A program made the translations under genes and the position numbers. From NCBI GenBank assembly GCA_000431215.1, contig HF985609.1:64349-86561 (forward strand): a stretch of 22,213 bases of DNA. The letters run 5' to 3'. Under the pieces are notes generated by a model that ran no database searches, was not told the DNA's origin, and saw nothing but the letters and a program-made list of their open reading frames with translations. This DNA is from Prevotella sp. CAG:1031. GTDB lineage: Bacteria; Bacteroidota; Bacteroidia; Bacteroidales; Muribaculaceae. This document shows positions 1-8,935 of this stretch, piece after piece (the stretch's first letter is position 1; every line of letters begins with the position of its first letter).

Positions 1-427
1 GGCAGGGGCCGCCGATGACGGCGATGCGCGAGGCGGCGACGCCGTAGTGGCTTTCCATATAGTGGCTGACGAGGCTGTTGCAACCCGGCACCATTCCTTT
101 GATGGCCGAGACCACTCCTTTGCCCGAGATATCTTCGGTGAGCTTCTCGAAATGGCTCAGGAAGTAGGGTGACGGGGTCACCAGCAGAAGAGTGTCTGCC
201 TCGCGTGCGGCGAGGTTGATGTCGGAGGTGAAGGCTATGCGGTTGACGTCGAAGGGTATGTCGCTAAGATAGGCCGGGTTGTGGCCGAGGCGGCAGAAGT
301 CGTCGATGCGGTCGGGACGCCGCATATACCATATTATCGATTCACGGTTCGACAGCAGAAGCTTGGCCAGAGCTGTCGCCCAGCTGCCTCCGCCCATGAC
401 GGCGATTTTTCCGGGGAAAGATGTCAC
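1..427 (-). CDS. gpsA: Glycerol-3-phosphate dehydrogenase [NAD(P)+], N-terminal part
   Basis: Reduces dihydroxyacetone phosphate to sn-glycerol 3-phosphate in the cytoplasm, supplying the backbone for phospholipids. Only the first ~142 residues are present; the rest runs off the left edge. The translated start reads V-T-S-F-P-G-K-I-A-V-M-G-G-G-S-W-A-T-A-L, with the dinucleotide-binding GGGSWATAL loop typical of GpsA, and the visible end reads I-A-V-I-G-G-P-C, which fits the conserved GPCHAEE region. The reading frame is the same as that of lysS and begins only after the lysS stop codon, so the start must lie in the four codons before ACA-TCT-TTC; GTG at 427-425 is the only normal start codon there. 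An ATG ten codons further in would cut off the nucleotide-binding strand. The gene follows lysS by 9 nt and is surely co-transcribed with it. Confidence 0.93.
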   Translation of the reverse strand, partial: MTSFPGKIAVMGGGSWATALAKLLLSNRESIIWYMRRPDRIDDFCRLGHNPAYLSDIPFDVNRIAFTSDINLAAREADTLLLVTPSPYFLSHFEKLTEDISGKGVVSAIKGMVPGCNSLVSHYMESHYGVAASRIAVIGGPC

Positions 428-436
428 GTCGCGCTG

Positions 437-2170
437 TTATTTCTTAGCGGCCTCAACCCAGGCGGCCACCATGTCGGGGGTCGGGTTCTTAAGGCCGAGT
501 TTATATTTCTTGTTGATGGCCAGAAGCTCCTGAACGAGTTTTCCGGGAGCGTCGACGGCTGCCAGAGCCTCGACGGTCAGCACACCGGCTTTCTGGAGCG
601 GCGCAACCCAGTCGGCGTCGACACCGACTGCGGTGAAGGCCTCGGGCTTGTCGCGGCGGGCTACCTTTTCGGGACGCATCTGCGGGAAGAAGAGAACTTC
701 CTGAATCGTCGTCTGGCCTGTCATGAGCATTACGAGGCGATCCATGCCGATGCCCATTCCCGATGTGGGGGGCATGCCGTATTCGAGGGCGCGCAGGAAG
801 TCGCCGTCGATGATCATAGCCTCGTCGTCGCCTTTTTCGCTGAGGCGCATCTGCTCGACGAAGCGCTCGCGCTGGTCGATAGGATCGTTGAGCTCGGAAT
901 AGGCGTTGGCGAGTTCCTTGCCGTTGACCATCAGCTCGAAGCGTTCGGTCAGCTCGGGATTGTCGCGGTGGCGTTTGGTCAGCGGCGACATCTCTATGGG
1001 GTAGTCGGTGATGAAAGTCGGCTGGATATATTTGCCCTCGCACTTCTCGCCGAAGATTTCGTCGATGAGTTTTCCTTTGCCCATCGTGTCGTCGACCTCG
1101 ATGCCGAGATCGCGGGCAGTGCGGCGCAGTGTGTCCTCGTCCATCCCGTCGATATCGACGCCGGTGTGCTCGAGGATGGCCTCGCGCATGGTGACGCGCT
1201 TGTAGGGGGCCTTGAAGTCAATGACGTTGTCGCCGACTTTGACGGTTGTCGTGCCGTTGACGTCGAGGCATATCTTCTCGAGCATCTTCTCGGTGAAGTC
1301 CATCATCCAGTTATAATCCTTATAGCTGACGTAGATCTCCATGCAGGTGAACTCGGGATTGTGGGTGCGGTCCATTCCCTCGTTGCGGAAATTCTTCGAG
1401 AACTCATAAACCCCCTCGAAACCGCCTACGATGAGGCGTTTCAGATAGAGCTCGTCGGCGATGCGCAGGTAGAGCGGTATGTCGAGAGCGTTGTGGTGGG
1501 TTATGAACGGACGGGCCGCAGCGCCCCCCGGAATCGACTGGAGTATGGGGGTCTCGACCTCCATATAGCCGTGGCCGTTGAAATAGGAGCGCATCGAGTT
1601 GTAGACTTTCGTGCGCTTGATGAAAATCTCCTTGACGCCGTCATTGACAACGAGGTCGACATAGCGGCGGCGGTAGCGCAGCTCGGGGTCATCGAAAGCG
1701 TCGTAGGTGACGCCGTCTTTTACCTTGACGATAGGCAGCGGACGCAGCGACTTGCCCAGGACTGTCAGGGCGGTTGCGTGAACCGAGATCTCGCCCGTCT
1801 GTGTGCGGAACACGAAGCCTTCCACACCGACAAAGTCGCCGATGTCGAGCAGCTTCTTGAACACGATGTTATAAAGGTCTTTGTCTTCGCCGGGGCACAG
1901 CTCGTCGCGGTTTACATAGACCTGAATACGGCCTGTGGCGTCCTGAAGTTCCATGAACGAGGCCTTTCCCATTATGCGGCGGCTCATTATTCGGCCCGCT
2001 ACCGACACCTCGCGGCGCGGAGCGTCGTCAGAGAATGAACTGATTATTTCGTCGGCGTGGCCCGTCACGGGATATTCGGCGGCAGGGTAGGGGTCGATGC
2101 CCATATCGCGCAGTTGCTGCAGCGAATTGCGGCGAACAATCTCTTGTTCGCTAAGTTCGAGGATATTCAT
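437..2170 (-). CDS. lysS: Lysyl-tRNA synthetase, class II
   Basis: Charges tRNA-Lys with lysine in the cytoplasm. The 577-residue protein has an N-terminal anticodon-binding OB fold (about residues 55-140, with VSVAGRIMSRRIMGKASF), then the class II catalytic core: motif 2 at 261-278 (FRNEGMDRTHNPEFTCME) and motif 3 at 471-482 (GMGIGMDRLVML). After FFPQMRPEK at 494-502 there is an extra tail of ~75 residues, a helical extension that I know from Bacteroidetes LysRS and that most other bacteria (about 500 residues) lack. It is a single-copy housekeeping gene, has its own promoter just upstream, and is followed 9 nt later by gpsA. A long open frame on the opposite strand is only a composition shadow. 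Confidence 0.97.
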   Translation of the reverse strand: MNILELSEQEIVRRNSLQQLRDMGIDPYPAAEYPVTGHADEIISSFSDDAPRREVSVAGRIMSRRIMGKASFMELQDATGRIQVYVNRDELCPGEDKDLYNIVFKKLLDIGDFVGVEGFVFRTQTGEISVHATALTVLGKSLRPLPIVKVKDGVTYDAFDDPELRYRRRYVDLVVNDGVKEIFIKRTKVYNSMRSYFNGHGYMEVETPILQSIPGGAAARPFITHHNALDIPLYLRIADELYLKRLIVGGFEGVYEFSKNFRNEGMDRTHNPEFTCMEIYVSYKDYNWMMDFTEKMLEKICLDVNGTTTVKVGDNVIDFKAPYKRVTMREAILEHTGVDIDGMDEDTLRRTARDLGIEVDDTMGKGKLIDEIFGEKCEGKYIQPTFITDYPIEMSPLTKRHRDNPELTERFELMVNGKELANAYSELNDPIDQRERFVEQMRLSEKGDDEAMIIDGDFLRALEYGMPPTSGMGIGMDRLVMLMTGQTTIQEVLFFPQMRPEKVARRDKPEAFTAVGVDADWVAPLQKAGVLTVEALAAVDAPGKLVQELLAINKKYKLGLKNPTPDMVAAWVEAAKK

Positions 2171-2186
2171 GAATAAAAAATTTTTG

Positions 2187-2218
2187 CAAAATTACAAATT
2201 CCGCCCGAAACAGCCAAA
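2187..2218 (-). promoter_or_regulatory. lysS-gpsA promoter, Bacteroidetes sigma-ABfr type
   Basis: On the minus strand TTTG (2218-2215) is followed after exactly 20 nt by TAATTTTG (2194-2187), a perfect match to the -33 TTTG / -7 TAnnTTTG consensus. The -7 box ends 16 nt before the lysS ATG, so the mRNA leader would be only about 10 nt. An A/T-rich run between the box and the ATG takes the place of a Shine-Dalgarno sequence. Confidence 0.8.
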
Positions 2219-2236
2219 CAGGGCGCCGACAGCAAC

Positions 2237-2270
2237 AGGCCCCATAAGCCATATTCGACTTATGGGGCCT
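2237..2270 (-). terminator. Hairpin ending the glucan-utilisation operon
   Basis: A perfect 12-bp inverted repeat (arms 2237-2248 and 2259-2270, AGGCCCCATAAG / CTTATGGGGCCT) with a 10-nt loop lies 30 nt after the GH3 stop codon and before the lysS promoter. There is no U-tract on either side, so it may terminate with help or mainly protect the 3' end. Its place between two same-strand transcription units supports the terminator reading. Confidence 0.65.
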
Positions 2271-2300
2271 ATTGGGCTTAATCGGGAATCGGGGGAGAGG

Positions 2301-4535
2301 TCAGTCGGTCAGGACGAAGCGCAGCGACGAGCGGATGTCGTCGGAGGCTGCGCCGACGTGGGCGCGGAACTCGCCCGGCTCGGCTTTCCAGGCGTGGGCG
2401 CCGGCGTCGAAGAAGGCGAGGTCGGAGGGCCTGACGGTGAATGTGAGCGTCTTTGTCTGTCCGGGTTCGAGATATATCTTGGCGAAGTTCTTGAGCTCTT
2501 TGGCGGGGCGCTTGACCGAGGCTTTGGTGTCGGAGATGTAAAGCTGAACGGTCTCGGCACCGGCGCGCGAGCCGGTGTTGGTTACGTCGACGCTGAGTGT
2601 CAGCGCTCCGTCGGGGCCTATCTTCGAGGCGTCGGCCGACAGTTTTCCATAGCCGAAGGTCGTGTAGCTCAGGCCGTGGCCGAAGGCGAAGAGCGGACGT
2701 ATTTTTCTGGTGTCGAACCAACGGTAGCCGACCATGACGCCTTCGTTGTAGCGGATGTCGACGATGTCGCTGTCGGCGCGTTTTGTGCCCGGATATTCGC
2801 CGACGGCGTGGGCGGCGACGTCGTCGAGTCTGACGGGGAAGGTCATGGGCAGTTTGCCCGACGGGTTGACGCGTCCGAAGATTACGTCGGCCAGCGAGTT
2901 GCCCGATTCAGATCCGAGGAACCATGCCTGAAGGATAGCGGGGACTTTATCGGCCCATGGCATAGCCACGGCGTTGCCGCTGACATTGACGACAACCGTG
3001 CGCGGATTGGCGGCCACGAGGGCTTCGATGACGGCGTCCTGATTGTAGGGGAGTGCGAGGCTTTCGCGGTCGGAGTCTTCGCAGTCCTGTCCGGTAGCTT
3101 TGTTGAGGCCGCCGACGAAGATGACGACGTCGGCGCGTCGGGCGGCGTCGGCGGCGTCGGCGATGAGGCGGTCGGCGCTGCGGCTCTCGCTGAGATCCTG
3201 ACCCGAGGTCACGCCGTTGTATTCACCTGTCGGGTCGCCGACATATCCGCGCTCCCAGACTACGGTCGAACCTGCGGGCGCCTGAGCGCGCAGGCCGTCG
3301 AGCGGCGAAGTCTCGCGCTGCACTTTCAGCGACGAGCTGCCGCCGCCAACGGTCATCATCTTGACGGCGTTTTCGCCGACAACGAGGATGTTCTGCGGCT
3401 TCGAGGGGTCGAGCGGCAGAAGGTTGTCTTTGTTGCGCAGCAGAACAATGCCTTCGGCGCCGATGCGTCGGGCGGCGGCATAGTGTTCGTCGCTGCATAG
3501 GCTGCCGAAGCCTTTGTCGCTCTTCATGGCCGTTCGGAAGATGAGGCGCAGAACGTTGCGCACCTTGTTGTCGAGGGTAGCCATGTCGGCTTTCCCTTCG
3601 CGCAGCAGTTTCAGGTAGGGATTGGCGAGATAGTAGTTGTCGTAGGCGTTCGAGCGTCCGTTTGTGAGTCCGTTTGTCCATGAGCCGAACTCGAGGTCGA
3701 GGCCGTTTTCGACAGCTTCCGCGGTGTCGTGGGTGCCGCCCCAGTCAGAGATGACTACTCCGTCGAAGCCCCATTCGTCGCGCAGTATGTCGCAGAGAAG
3801 GCGCTTGTTGTGGCAGCCGTGCTGGTTCTGATAGAGGTTGTAGCTGCCCATTATCGACCAGGCACCTCCTTCGGTGACGGCGGCTTTGAAGGCCGGCAGA
3901 TAGATTTCATAGAGAGTGCGGTCGTCGACGATTACGTTCGAGGTGTGGCGGTTGACCTCATTGTTGTTGAGGGCGTAGTGTTTGACGCAGGCTGCGACGC
4001 CGTTGCTCTGGAGCCCCTTGATGTAGGGCACTACCATGCGCGAGGCCAGCAGGGGGTCTTCCCCCATATATTCGAAGTTGCGGCCGTTGAGCGGAGTGCG
4101 GTAGATATTGACACCGGGGCCGAGAACGACATCCTTGCCGCGGTAGAGGGCTTCTTCGCCGAGCGACCGGCCGTAGAGCTCGGCCAGCTCGGGGTTCCAT
4201 GTGGCGGCGAGGGCCGTCAGGGCCGGGAAGGCGACGCAGGAGTCGTTGGTCCAGGCGGCCTGCTCCCATTCGTCCCAGAGCACTTCGGGGCGTATTCCGT
4301 GGGGGCCGTCGGTTGTCCAGAGTTCGGGGATTCCGAGGCGCTGGACGCCGCGCGAGCAGAATTTCGACTGGGCGTGGAGCACACCGACTTTCTCTTCGAG
4401 AGTCATGCGCTGCAGCGCGTCTTCGACACGCTCTTCGAGAGGTTTCGACGGATCGAGATATACCGGAGTTGCGGCGGTGGCCCCGACGAAAATCAGGGCC
4501 ACTGCTGCCAAAGTGGTTATGAGTTTGTTATTCAT
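2301..4535 (-). CDS. Periplasmic GH3 beta-glucosidase
   Basis: Glycoside hydrolase family 3 enzyme expected to release glucose from the non-reducing end of imported beta-gluco-oligosaccharides. Residues 1-22 are a Sec signal peptide (hydrophobic TTLAAVALIFVG, cleavage near A-T-A) with no lipobox cysteine, so the 744-residue protein should be soluble in the periplasm. Domains: TIM barrel ~30-335 with the substrate-binding KH pair (185-186) and the nucleophile D264 in VISDWGGTHD; alpha/beta sandwich ~355-570 with E486 in CEDSDRESLALP as likely acid/base; fibronectin-III-like domain ~645-742. Length and domain order are those of complete GH3 enzymes. It is the last gene of the operon, 15 nt after the binding-protein gene. 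By position it corresponds to BT3314. Family assignment is certain; the 1,6-linkage preference is inferred from the operon. Confidence 0.93.
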   Translation of the reverse strand: MNNKLITTLAAVALIFVGATAATPVYLDPSKPLEERVEDALQRMTLEEKVGVLHAQSKFCSRGVQRLGIPELWTTDGPHGIRPEVLWDEWEQAAWTNDSCVAFPALTALAATWNPELAELYGRSLGEEALYRGKDVVLGPGVNIYRTPLNGRNFEYMGEDPLLASRMVVPYIKGLQSNGVAACVKHYALNNNEVNRHTSNVIVDDRTLYEIYLPAFKAAVTEGGAWSIMGSYNLYQNQHGCHNKRLLCDILRDEWGFDGVVISDWGGTHDTAEAVENGLDLEFGSWTNGLTNGRSNAYDNYYLANPYLKLLREGKADMATLDNKVRNVLRLIFRTAMKSDKGFGSLCSDEHYAAARRIGAEGIVLLRNKDNLLPLDPSKPQNILVVGENAVKMMTVGGGSSSLKVQRETSPLDGLRAQAPAGSTVVWERGYVGDPTGEYNGVTSGQDLSESRSADRLIADAADAARRADVVIFVGGLNKATGQDCEDSDRESLALPYNQDAVIEALVAANPRTVVVNVSGNAVAMPWADKVPAILQAWFLGSESGNSLADVIFGRVNPSGKLPMTFPVRLDDVAAHAVGEYPGTKRADSDIVDIRYNEGVMVGYRWFDTRKIRPLFAFGHGLSYTTFGYGKLSADASKIGPDGALTLSVDVTNTGSRAGAETVQLYISDTKASVKRPAKELKNFAKIYLEPGQTKTLTFTVRPSDLAFFDAGAHAWKAEPGEFRAHVGAASDDIRSSLRFVLTD

Positions 4536-4550
4536 TGCTGTTGTAGCGGA

Positions 4551-5870
4551 CTATTTTTCTTCAACGGAGAGCACACCGGCGTTGTTGCCTGCCGAGAGAT
4601 CAATTGTGAAGACGTAGGTGACTCCCTCTTTCAGCGAAGAGCCTTCGGCGAGATAGAGATTGCCCTTGTCGTGGCCGTTGCCGTCGCCGATGAGCACAAC
4701 AGGACTCGTCGAGGTCAGGGTGGTGTGGTCGAATTCATTGTCCCAGCTCAGGGCACCTCCGAAGAACTTGAAGTTTATCGAGCCTGTCGAGATCTGCTGG
4801 CCGCCGACGAGAGTCAGGCGGAACTTCTTGTTGCCGATCGGAGCCATGCAGACCGAGTTTTCGGTAACCCATCCCGTTGTGTTGGCCAGAGAGGGCTTTC
4901 CGAAATTCTCGCCGATAACCCATATCGAACCGGTGGCGTCGGCGCCGAGCGAGGCGGGAGCGCCGCTGGCAAGAGCCTGGACGCGGAAGTATTTCAGCTT
5001 CTGGTCGGCGATGATGCGGTATGAGCCTGAGGCGGCTGCGAAGGTCACGTTTCCGTCGGCGTCGGTGGCGAACCAGTCGGGGTCGAGCCAGTATTCACTG
5101 ATTCCGGCGATGCCGTCGAAGGTGATGGCCTGCCCCTGCATGAGGCTGAGGTCGACACGGGCGGTGTTGTCGTCGATTCCGGTCATTTCGGTGTCGTTGA
5201 CTTTCAGGACAACGAACGGGGCGGTCGCGAACGTGCGAGTGTCGAAGCTGACGGTGTATCGGCCGGCCGAGGCGTTCGAGAAGGGAATCTGCCCTTCGGC
5301 GCCGACAACGACGGCGTTGCTCTCATAGCCGAAGACAATCTCGTTGCCGTTCTCGCCTGTTTTCGGAGCCACGATGGTGGCCTTGATTTTCTGGGGGAAC
5401 GATGCGGTCACGCTGTAGAGGCCGTTGCCCTGCGGTTCCATACGGTATTCGTTGCCGTCGGCCACGAGGGTCAGGTAGGGGTAGTCGGGATGGGTTATCG
5501 CAACGGGGTATTCCTCGACGGTCACGGTTTTGTTGATGTTCTGAAGAACAAAACGCAGTGTTGCGGTTCCGTCGGGGATATTGGCGTAGTAGGGAACGTA
5601 GATTTCGCCGGAATAGTCGGTGTTGTTCTCTTTGGTGCGTATAACCTGTTCCTGAACCATCTCTTCGCCGAAGAAGAGCTGGGCCTTGAGGGTCGACAGA
5701 GCCACGTCGGCGTCGGAGACGTGGACGGTGAAGGGAATATTGTCGCCGAAGCAGGCTTTCGTAGCGGGGCTTTCGTAGCCTATCACGGGGTTGCCCGCCG
5801 GCTCGTCGTCGCTGCAGGCCGTTGTCATAAGGGCCAGAGCGGCTATCGGGAGGATATATCTGAATTTCAT
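4551..5870 (-). CDS. Surface glycan-binding lipoprotein (SGBP / SusE-position protein)
   Basis: A 439-residue outer-membrane lipoprotein that probably holds beta-glucan at the cell surface. The start chosen, MKFRYILPIAALALMTTAC, gives a clean lipoprotein signal peptide with the lipid-bearing Cys at residue 19 followed by S-D-D-E, an acidic surface-export signal; an earlier in-frame start 11 codons upstream would spoil the signal and overlap the preceding gene end. The rest is almost all predicted beta strand with repeated aromatic and glycine turns (for example SEYWLDPDWF, GSIWVIGENFGKP, INFKFFGGALSWDNEFD), as in the multi-domain beta-sandwich binding proteins carrying DUF5125/DUF5121-type modules. 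No catalytic motif is visible. It sits between GH30 and GH3, the position of the binding protein BT3313. Exact domain names would need a profile search. Confidence 0.82.
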   Translation of the reverse strand: MKFRYILPIAALALMTTACSDDEPAGNPVIGYESPATKACFGDNIPFTVHVSDADVALSTLKAQLFFGEEMVQEQVIRTKENNTDYSGEIYVPYYANIPDGTATLRFVLQNINKTVTVEEYPVAITHPDYPYLTLVADGNEYRMEPQGNGLYSVTASFPQKIKATIVAPKTGENGNEIVFGYESNAVVVGAEGQIPFSNASAGRYTVSFDTRTFATAPFVVLKVNDTEMTGIDDNTARVDLSLMQGQAITFDGIAGISEYWLDPDWFATDADGNVTFAAASGSYRIIADQKLKYFRVQALASGAPASLGADATGSIWVIGENFGKPSLANTTGWVTENSVCMAPIGNKKFRLTLVGGQQISTGSINFKFFGGALSWDNEFDHTTLTSTSPVVLIGDGNGHDKGNLYLAEGSSLKEGVTYVFTIDLSAGNNAGVLSVEEK

Positions 5871-5896
5871 GATTGCTGTTTTAAGGATGGGGGTGA

Positions 5897-7384
5897 TTAC
5901 CATTTCAGTGAAACGACGCTGCGGCCGGGCACGGGCACGAGGAAGTGGTGGGTTCCGTCGTCGAGGGTGAGGTTCACGGCTTCGGCATCGGCGTTGCAGA
6001 TAACGGCGGCAAGCGTTCCGTCGGGGTTCTCGAAGGCTTCATACATGAGGCCGTTTGCCGTATATCCCGACGAGGCCACGCGGTGGGCTCCCGAAGCGAT
6101 GACGGCCGACATGTGGGCCATATTGTGGTAGAACGAGTTGTAGCGGATATGGCTGTAGTTCTTGTCGATGTCGACGGCGCCGAAGCCGTTGGTGCATCCG
6201 CCGGGGCGGTTGGGGCCGCGCTGGGCGTCGAGCATGAGGTTCCAGATAATGGCACCGCGGCTCCAGCGGCTGACGGTTCCGAGGGTGATGTCCTGTGCGT
6301 CGGCGATGAAGCGGCCGGCGAAGTTCGAGCCGTCGTTCCAGTCGCCGGCTGTCGATTCGGTGAAGATAAGCTCCTTGTCGGGGAAGGCAGAGTGGACGGC
6401 GTTGAGCTCGTCGGGCGATCCGCCGTAGTTGTGGTATGCGGCTCCGGCGAGATATTTCGAGGCTTCGGCGTCGGCGTAGATCTTGCAGGGATATTTGTCC
6501 TGATCGGCCATGTTGTCGTAGTTGTAGTTATGGTCGAAGGCATAGATCTTGGTCGTGATGCCTGCCTGTTCGAAGGCGGGGCCTACGACTTTGACGAAGT
6601 CGCGCTGCTGCTGCCATCCCATGAACATCGAGGCTGAGTTGCCGCGGTTCAGAGGCTCGTTCTGGAGGGTTACGGCATGGATTCTGATTCCGTTGTCGGC
6701 GAAGGCCTTGATCCATTTGACGAAATACTGGGCGTAGTCGCCGTAATGGGCAGGGTTGAGATAACCGCCTGTCCATGAGTTGCAGGGGGAAAGGGTCGAG
6801 AGATCGCTGACTTTCATCCAGAGCGGAGCTGTCCAGGGGGAGCCCATGATCTTTATGTCGGGATTTATGGCGAGAATCTCTTTGAGGACGGGAATGACAT
6901 ATTGGGTTTCTTCGGCTGTCAGGGCGAAGTTTTCGATTCCTTCGGTGTCGCAGCAGGTATATTCGCTGAGCGAGAAGTCGGAGCAGCCTATGCAGATTCT
7001 GATGTAGCTCATTCCGTAGCCTTCGGTCGTCGAGAAGGTTTTCTTGAGGAAGGCCGTGCGTGCTTCAGGCTCCATTTTAAGCAGATTATAGGCTGTCGAG
7101 CCGGTTATCGCGGCGCCGAAGCCGTCGATTTCCTGATATTTTGTCGAGCGGTCGATTCTGACGGTGCGCGGCGACATATTGTCTTTTGTCGAGAAGCTGA
7201 TTCCCGAAGGGGTCAGGTCGAAAGTGCGCGAGGCTGTTGTTGTCAGGGCGTGGACATCGCCTTCGACGCTGATTACCGGAGCCTGCTCGTCGGGCTGCGG
7301 GGTGTTGTCGTCGCTGCAGGCCGTTGTTGAGAGCATGAGCGAGCAGAAAAGAGCGCTGAGAATCATTTTATTGTTGTATTTCAT
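5897..7384 (-). CDS. Surface GH30 endo-beta-glucanase (probably endo-beta-1,6-glucanase, GH30_3-like)
   Basis: Glycoside hydrolase family 30 lipoprotein that should cut the polysaccharide backbone outside the cell. The signal peptide ends in L-S-T-T-A-C with lipidated Cys23, then S-D-D-N, fitting surface display. The catalytic (beta/alpha)8 barrel begins with YQEIDGFGAAITGS (~83-96); acid/base E243 lies in VTLQNEPLNRGN and nucleophile E343 in ELIFTESTAGDW. The side beta-sandwich is formed by the N-terminal strands (~45-80) and the C-terminal region (~435-495). The 495-residue length is normal for the family. The HNYNYDNM and GAAYHNYGG stretches and the neighbouring genes match what I remember of BT3312, an endo-beta-1,6-glucanase; a glucosylceramidase label is also often given to this family. 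The stop lies 26 nt before the next start. Confidence 0.92.
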   Translation of the reverse strand: MKYNNKMILSALFCSLMLSTTACSDDNTPQPDEQAPVISVEGDVHALTTTASRTFDLTPSGISFSTKDNMSPRTVRIDRSTKYQEIDGFGAAITGSTAYNLLKMEPEARTAFLKKTFSTTEGYGMSYIRICIGCSDFSLSEYTCCDTEGIENFALTAEETQYVIPVLKEILAINPDIKIMGSPWTAPLWMKVSDLSTLSPCNSWTGGYLNPAHYGDYAQYFVKWIKAFADNGIRIHAVTLQNEPLNRGNSASMFMGWQQQRDFVKVVGPAFEQAGITTKIYAFDHNYNYDNMADQDKYPCKIYADAEASKYLAGAAYHNYGGSPDELNAVHSAFPDKELIFTESTAGDWNDGSNFAGRFIADAQDITLGTVSRWSRGAIIWNLMLDAQRGPNRPGGCTNGFGAVDIDKNYSHIRYNSFYHNMAHMSAVIASGAHRVASSGYTANGLMYEAFENPDGTLAAVICNADAEAVNLTLDDGTHHFLVPVPGRSVVSLKW

Positions 7385-7405
7385 GATTGTTTCGGAATAA
7401 AAAGA

Positions 7406-8914
7406 TTAATAGCCGGGGTTCTGAACGAGGTTGTCGTTCTGGTCGATGGCAGACTGCGGGATAGGCATCTTGTAGGAGAACTCGGTGAAGGGGCTGCGCT
7501 GAGCGTGGCGGCCGCTGTCTTTCGAATAGACGGCGTTCATGACCTCTTCGACCTTGTCGAGGCGGCAGAGGTCGAACCAGCGCTGTCCTTCCATGGCGAG
7601 CTCCATGCGGCGTTCGTCGAGCAGGGCGTTGATCATTGCCTCTTTGCTTCCCTTTTTGGCGGCGTCGAGCGGAGCGATACCGGCGCGGCTGCGGATGCGG
7701 TCGATTATCGCGGCGCCGTCGGCGAGCTGGCCGTTCTGGATGAGAGCCTCGGCCTTGAGCAGCAGAATGTCGGCCAGACGCAGTTTTATCAGGCTCGAGA
7801 ACTCAGAGCGGCATTTGTTCATGAAGGCATAGTTGTCGGCGGGATAGTAGTTGCTCCATGTGCAGCTGTAGAAGGCTACGGCTTCGGAGTAGCGTTTTGT
7901 GTCGCCGTTGGCGTTGAAGCAGGCCGAAAGGTCGCGCGAGGGGGTCACCCATTTGGCCCAGGTGAAGTTTGTTCCGGGATTGTCGACGGGGTTGCCGAAC
8001 ATCCATGAACACCAGTTTCCGGCGCCGGTGAAGAAGTGGGCCTCGAGAATGCTCTCGGAGGTGTTGCGCACAGGCTCGAAAGAGTCGCCGACTGCCCAGA
8101 GGGTCGAATAGTCGTCGACGAGAGCATAGCCGTCGGCCACGCATTTGTCGGCATATTCGATCACTTTGGCGTAGTTGCGCAGAGGTTTCTCGGCATAGAT
8201 TTTGGCGAGCATGGCGTGGGCCACACCGCGGCTCAGGCGTGTTTTGTCGCCGTTGTTTGCCGGAGCATACTGCTCGGCGTAGAGAAGGTCGGCCTCGATG
8301 GCTTTATAGGCTTCTTCCTCGGTGTTCTGGGCGGGGAAGTAGGCGTTATACATTTCGCCGACGTTCTCCGAGGTGATGTTGCCGGCCGTTGTGGTGATGA
8401 TGGGGATGTTGCCCCAGAGGCGTACCATGTCGAACCATACGAGGGCGCGGAAAAGGCGGGCCTGGGCTTCGTAGACGTGCTGCTCGGCCTCGCTGACACT
8501 GCCGTCGGCGACCTTGTCGATGTTGGTGATTAGCTTGGTGGCTACGGCCGCATCCTCGAGAAAGCGCGTCCAGTCGCGAAGAAGAACGCTGTTCGAGCCT
8601 TCGATTGAGTTGTCTTCGTAGGGGACGACCTCGGCGCCGGTCGTTCCGGCGTATGCGTTGTCGGAGTGGGCTTCGGAAATGAGAAGCATATCGACATACC
8701 AGTGCTCCTGACGGTCTTCGAAGAGTTTATACATTGCCGTCAGATAGCTGTCGACGTCAGATTTTGTCGAGAAGACGATCTCTTCCTGCTCTTCGGTGAT
8801 GCCTTCGGTGACATCGGAATAGGTGTCGAGCGGATCCTGGTTGAGCGAGCACGACGGGGCCATTGCGAGGCATCCCAAAGCGGCTGCGTATCCGAAAATT
8901 CTGTTGTATTTCAT
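7406..8914 (-). CDS. susD: SusD/RagB-family outer-membrane lipoprotein
   Basis: Glycan-capturing lid of the SusCD import complex at the outer membrane. The 502-residue protein starts MKYNRIFGYAAALGC and has a lipobox A-M-A-P-S-C with Cys22, followed by S-L-N-Q-D-P-L-D, the usual SusD opening. The N-terminal half carries the SusD-like TPR helices (including ALVWFDMVRLWGNIPIIT), and the C-terminal RagB/SusD part contains the conserved LLKAEALIQNG...IDRIRSRAGI...LLDERRMELAMEGQRWFDLCR series and ends in NPGY. All hallmarks of the family are intact. It begins 21 nt after the susC stop codon and is surely co-transcribed with it. Sugar specificity cannot be read from the sequence. Confidence 0.96.
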   Translation of the reverse strand: MKYNRIFGYAAALGCLAMAPSCSLNQDPLDTYSDVTEGITEEQEEIVFSTKSDVDSYLTAMYKLFEDRQEHWYVDMLLISEAHSDNAYAGTTGAEVVPYEDNSIEGSNSVLLRDWTRFLEDAAVATKLITNIDKVADGSVSEAEQHVYEAQARLFRALVWFDMVRLWGNIPIITTTAGNITSENVGEMYNAYFPAQNTEEEAYKAIEADLLYAEQYAPANNGDKTRLSRGVAHAMLAKIYAEKPLRNYAKVIEYADKCVADGYALVDDYSTLWAVGDSFEPVRNTSESILEAHFFTGAGNWCSWMFGNPVDNPGTNFTWAKWVTPSRDLSACFNANGDTKRYSEAVAFYSCTWSNYYPADNYAFMNKCRSEFSSLIKLRLADILLLKAEALIQNGQLADGAAIIDRIRSRAGIAPLDAAKKGSKEAMINALLDERRMELAMEGQRWFDLCRLDKVEEVMNAVYSKDSGRHAQRSPFTEFSYKMPIPQSAIDQNDNLVQNPGY

Positions 8915-8935
8915 GTTGTTGTTGGCTGAATTGGT

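Noticed and set aside
281..2038. 585-codon open frame on the plus strand opposite lysS
   Set aside because: Exactly antisense to a clearly conserved synthetase; its sequence is low-complexity rich in Val, Asp, Glu, Ala and Gly as expected from the reverse of GC-biased codons, with no recognisable motif or promoter.
2097..3500. 467-codon open frame on the plus strand opposite GH3
   Set aside because: Composition shadow of the GH3 gene; it would also start inside lysS on the opposite strand. Similar long shadows occur opposite the binding protein, GH30, SusD and the regulator.
5871..5903. Earlier start for the surface glycan-binding protein
   Set aside because: It would place 11 residues ahead of the lipoprotein signal peptide and overlap the GH30 stop codon.
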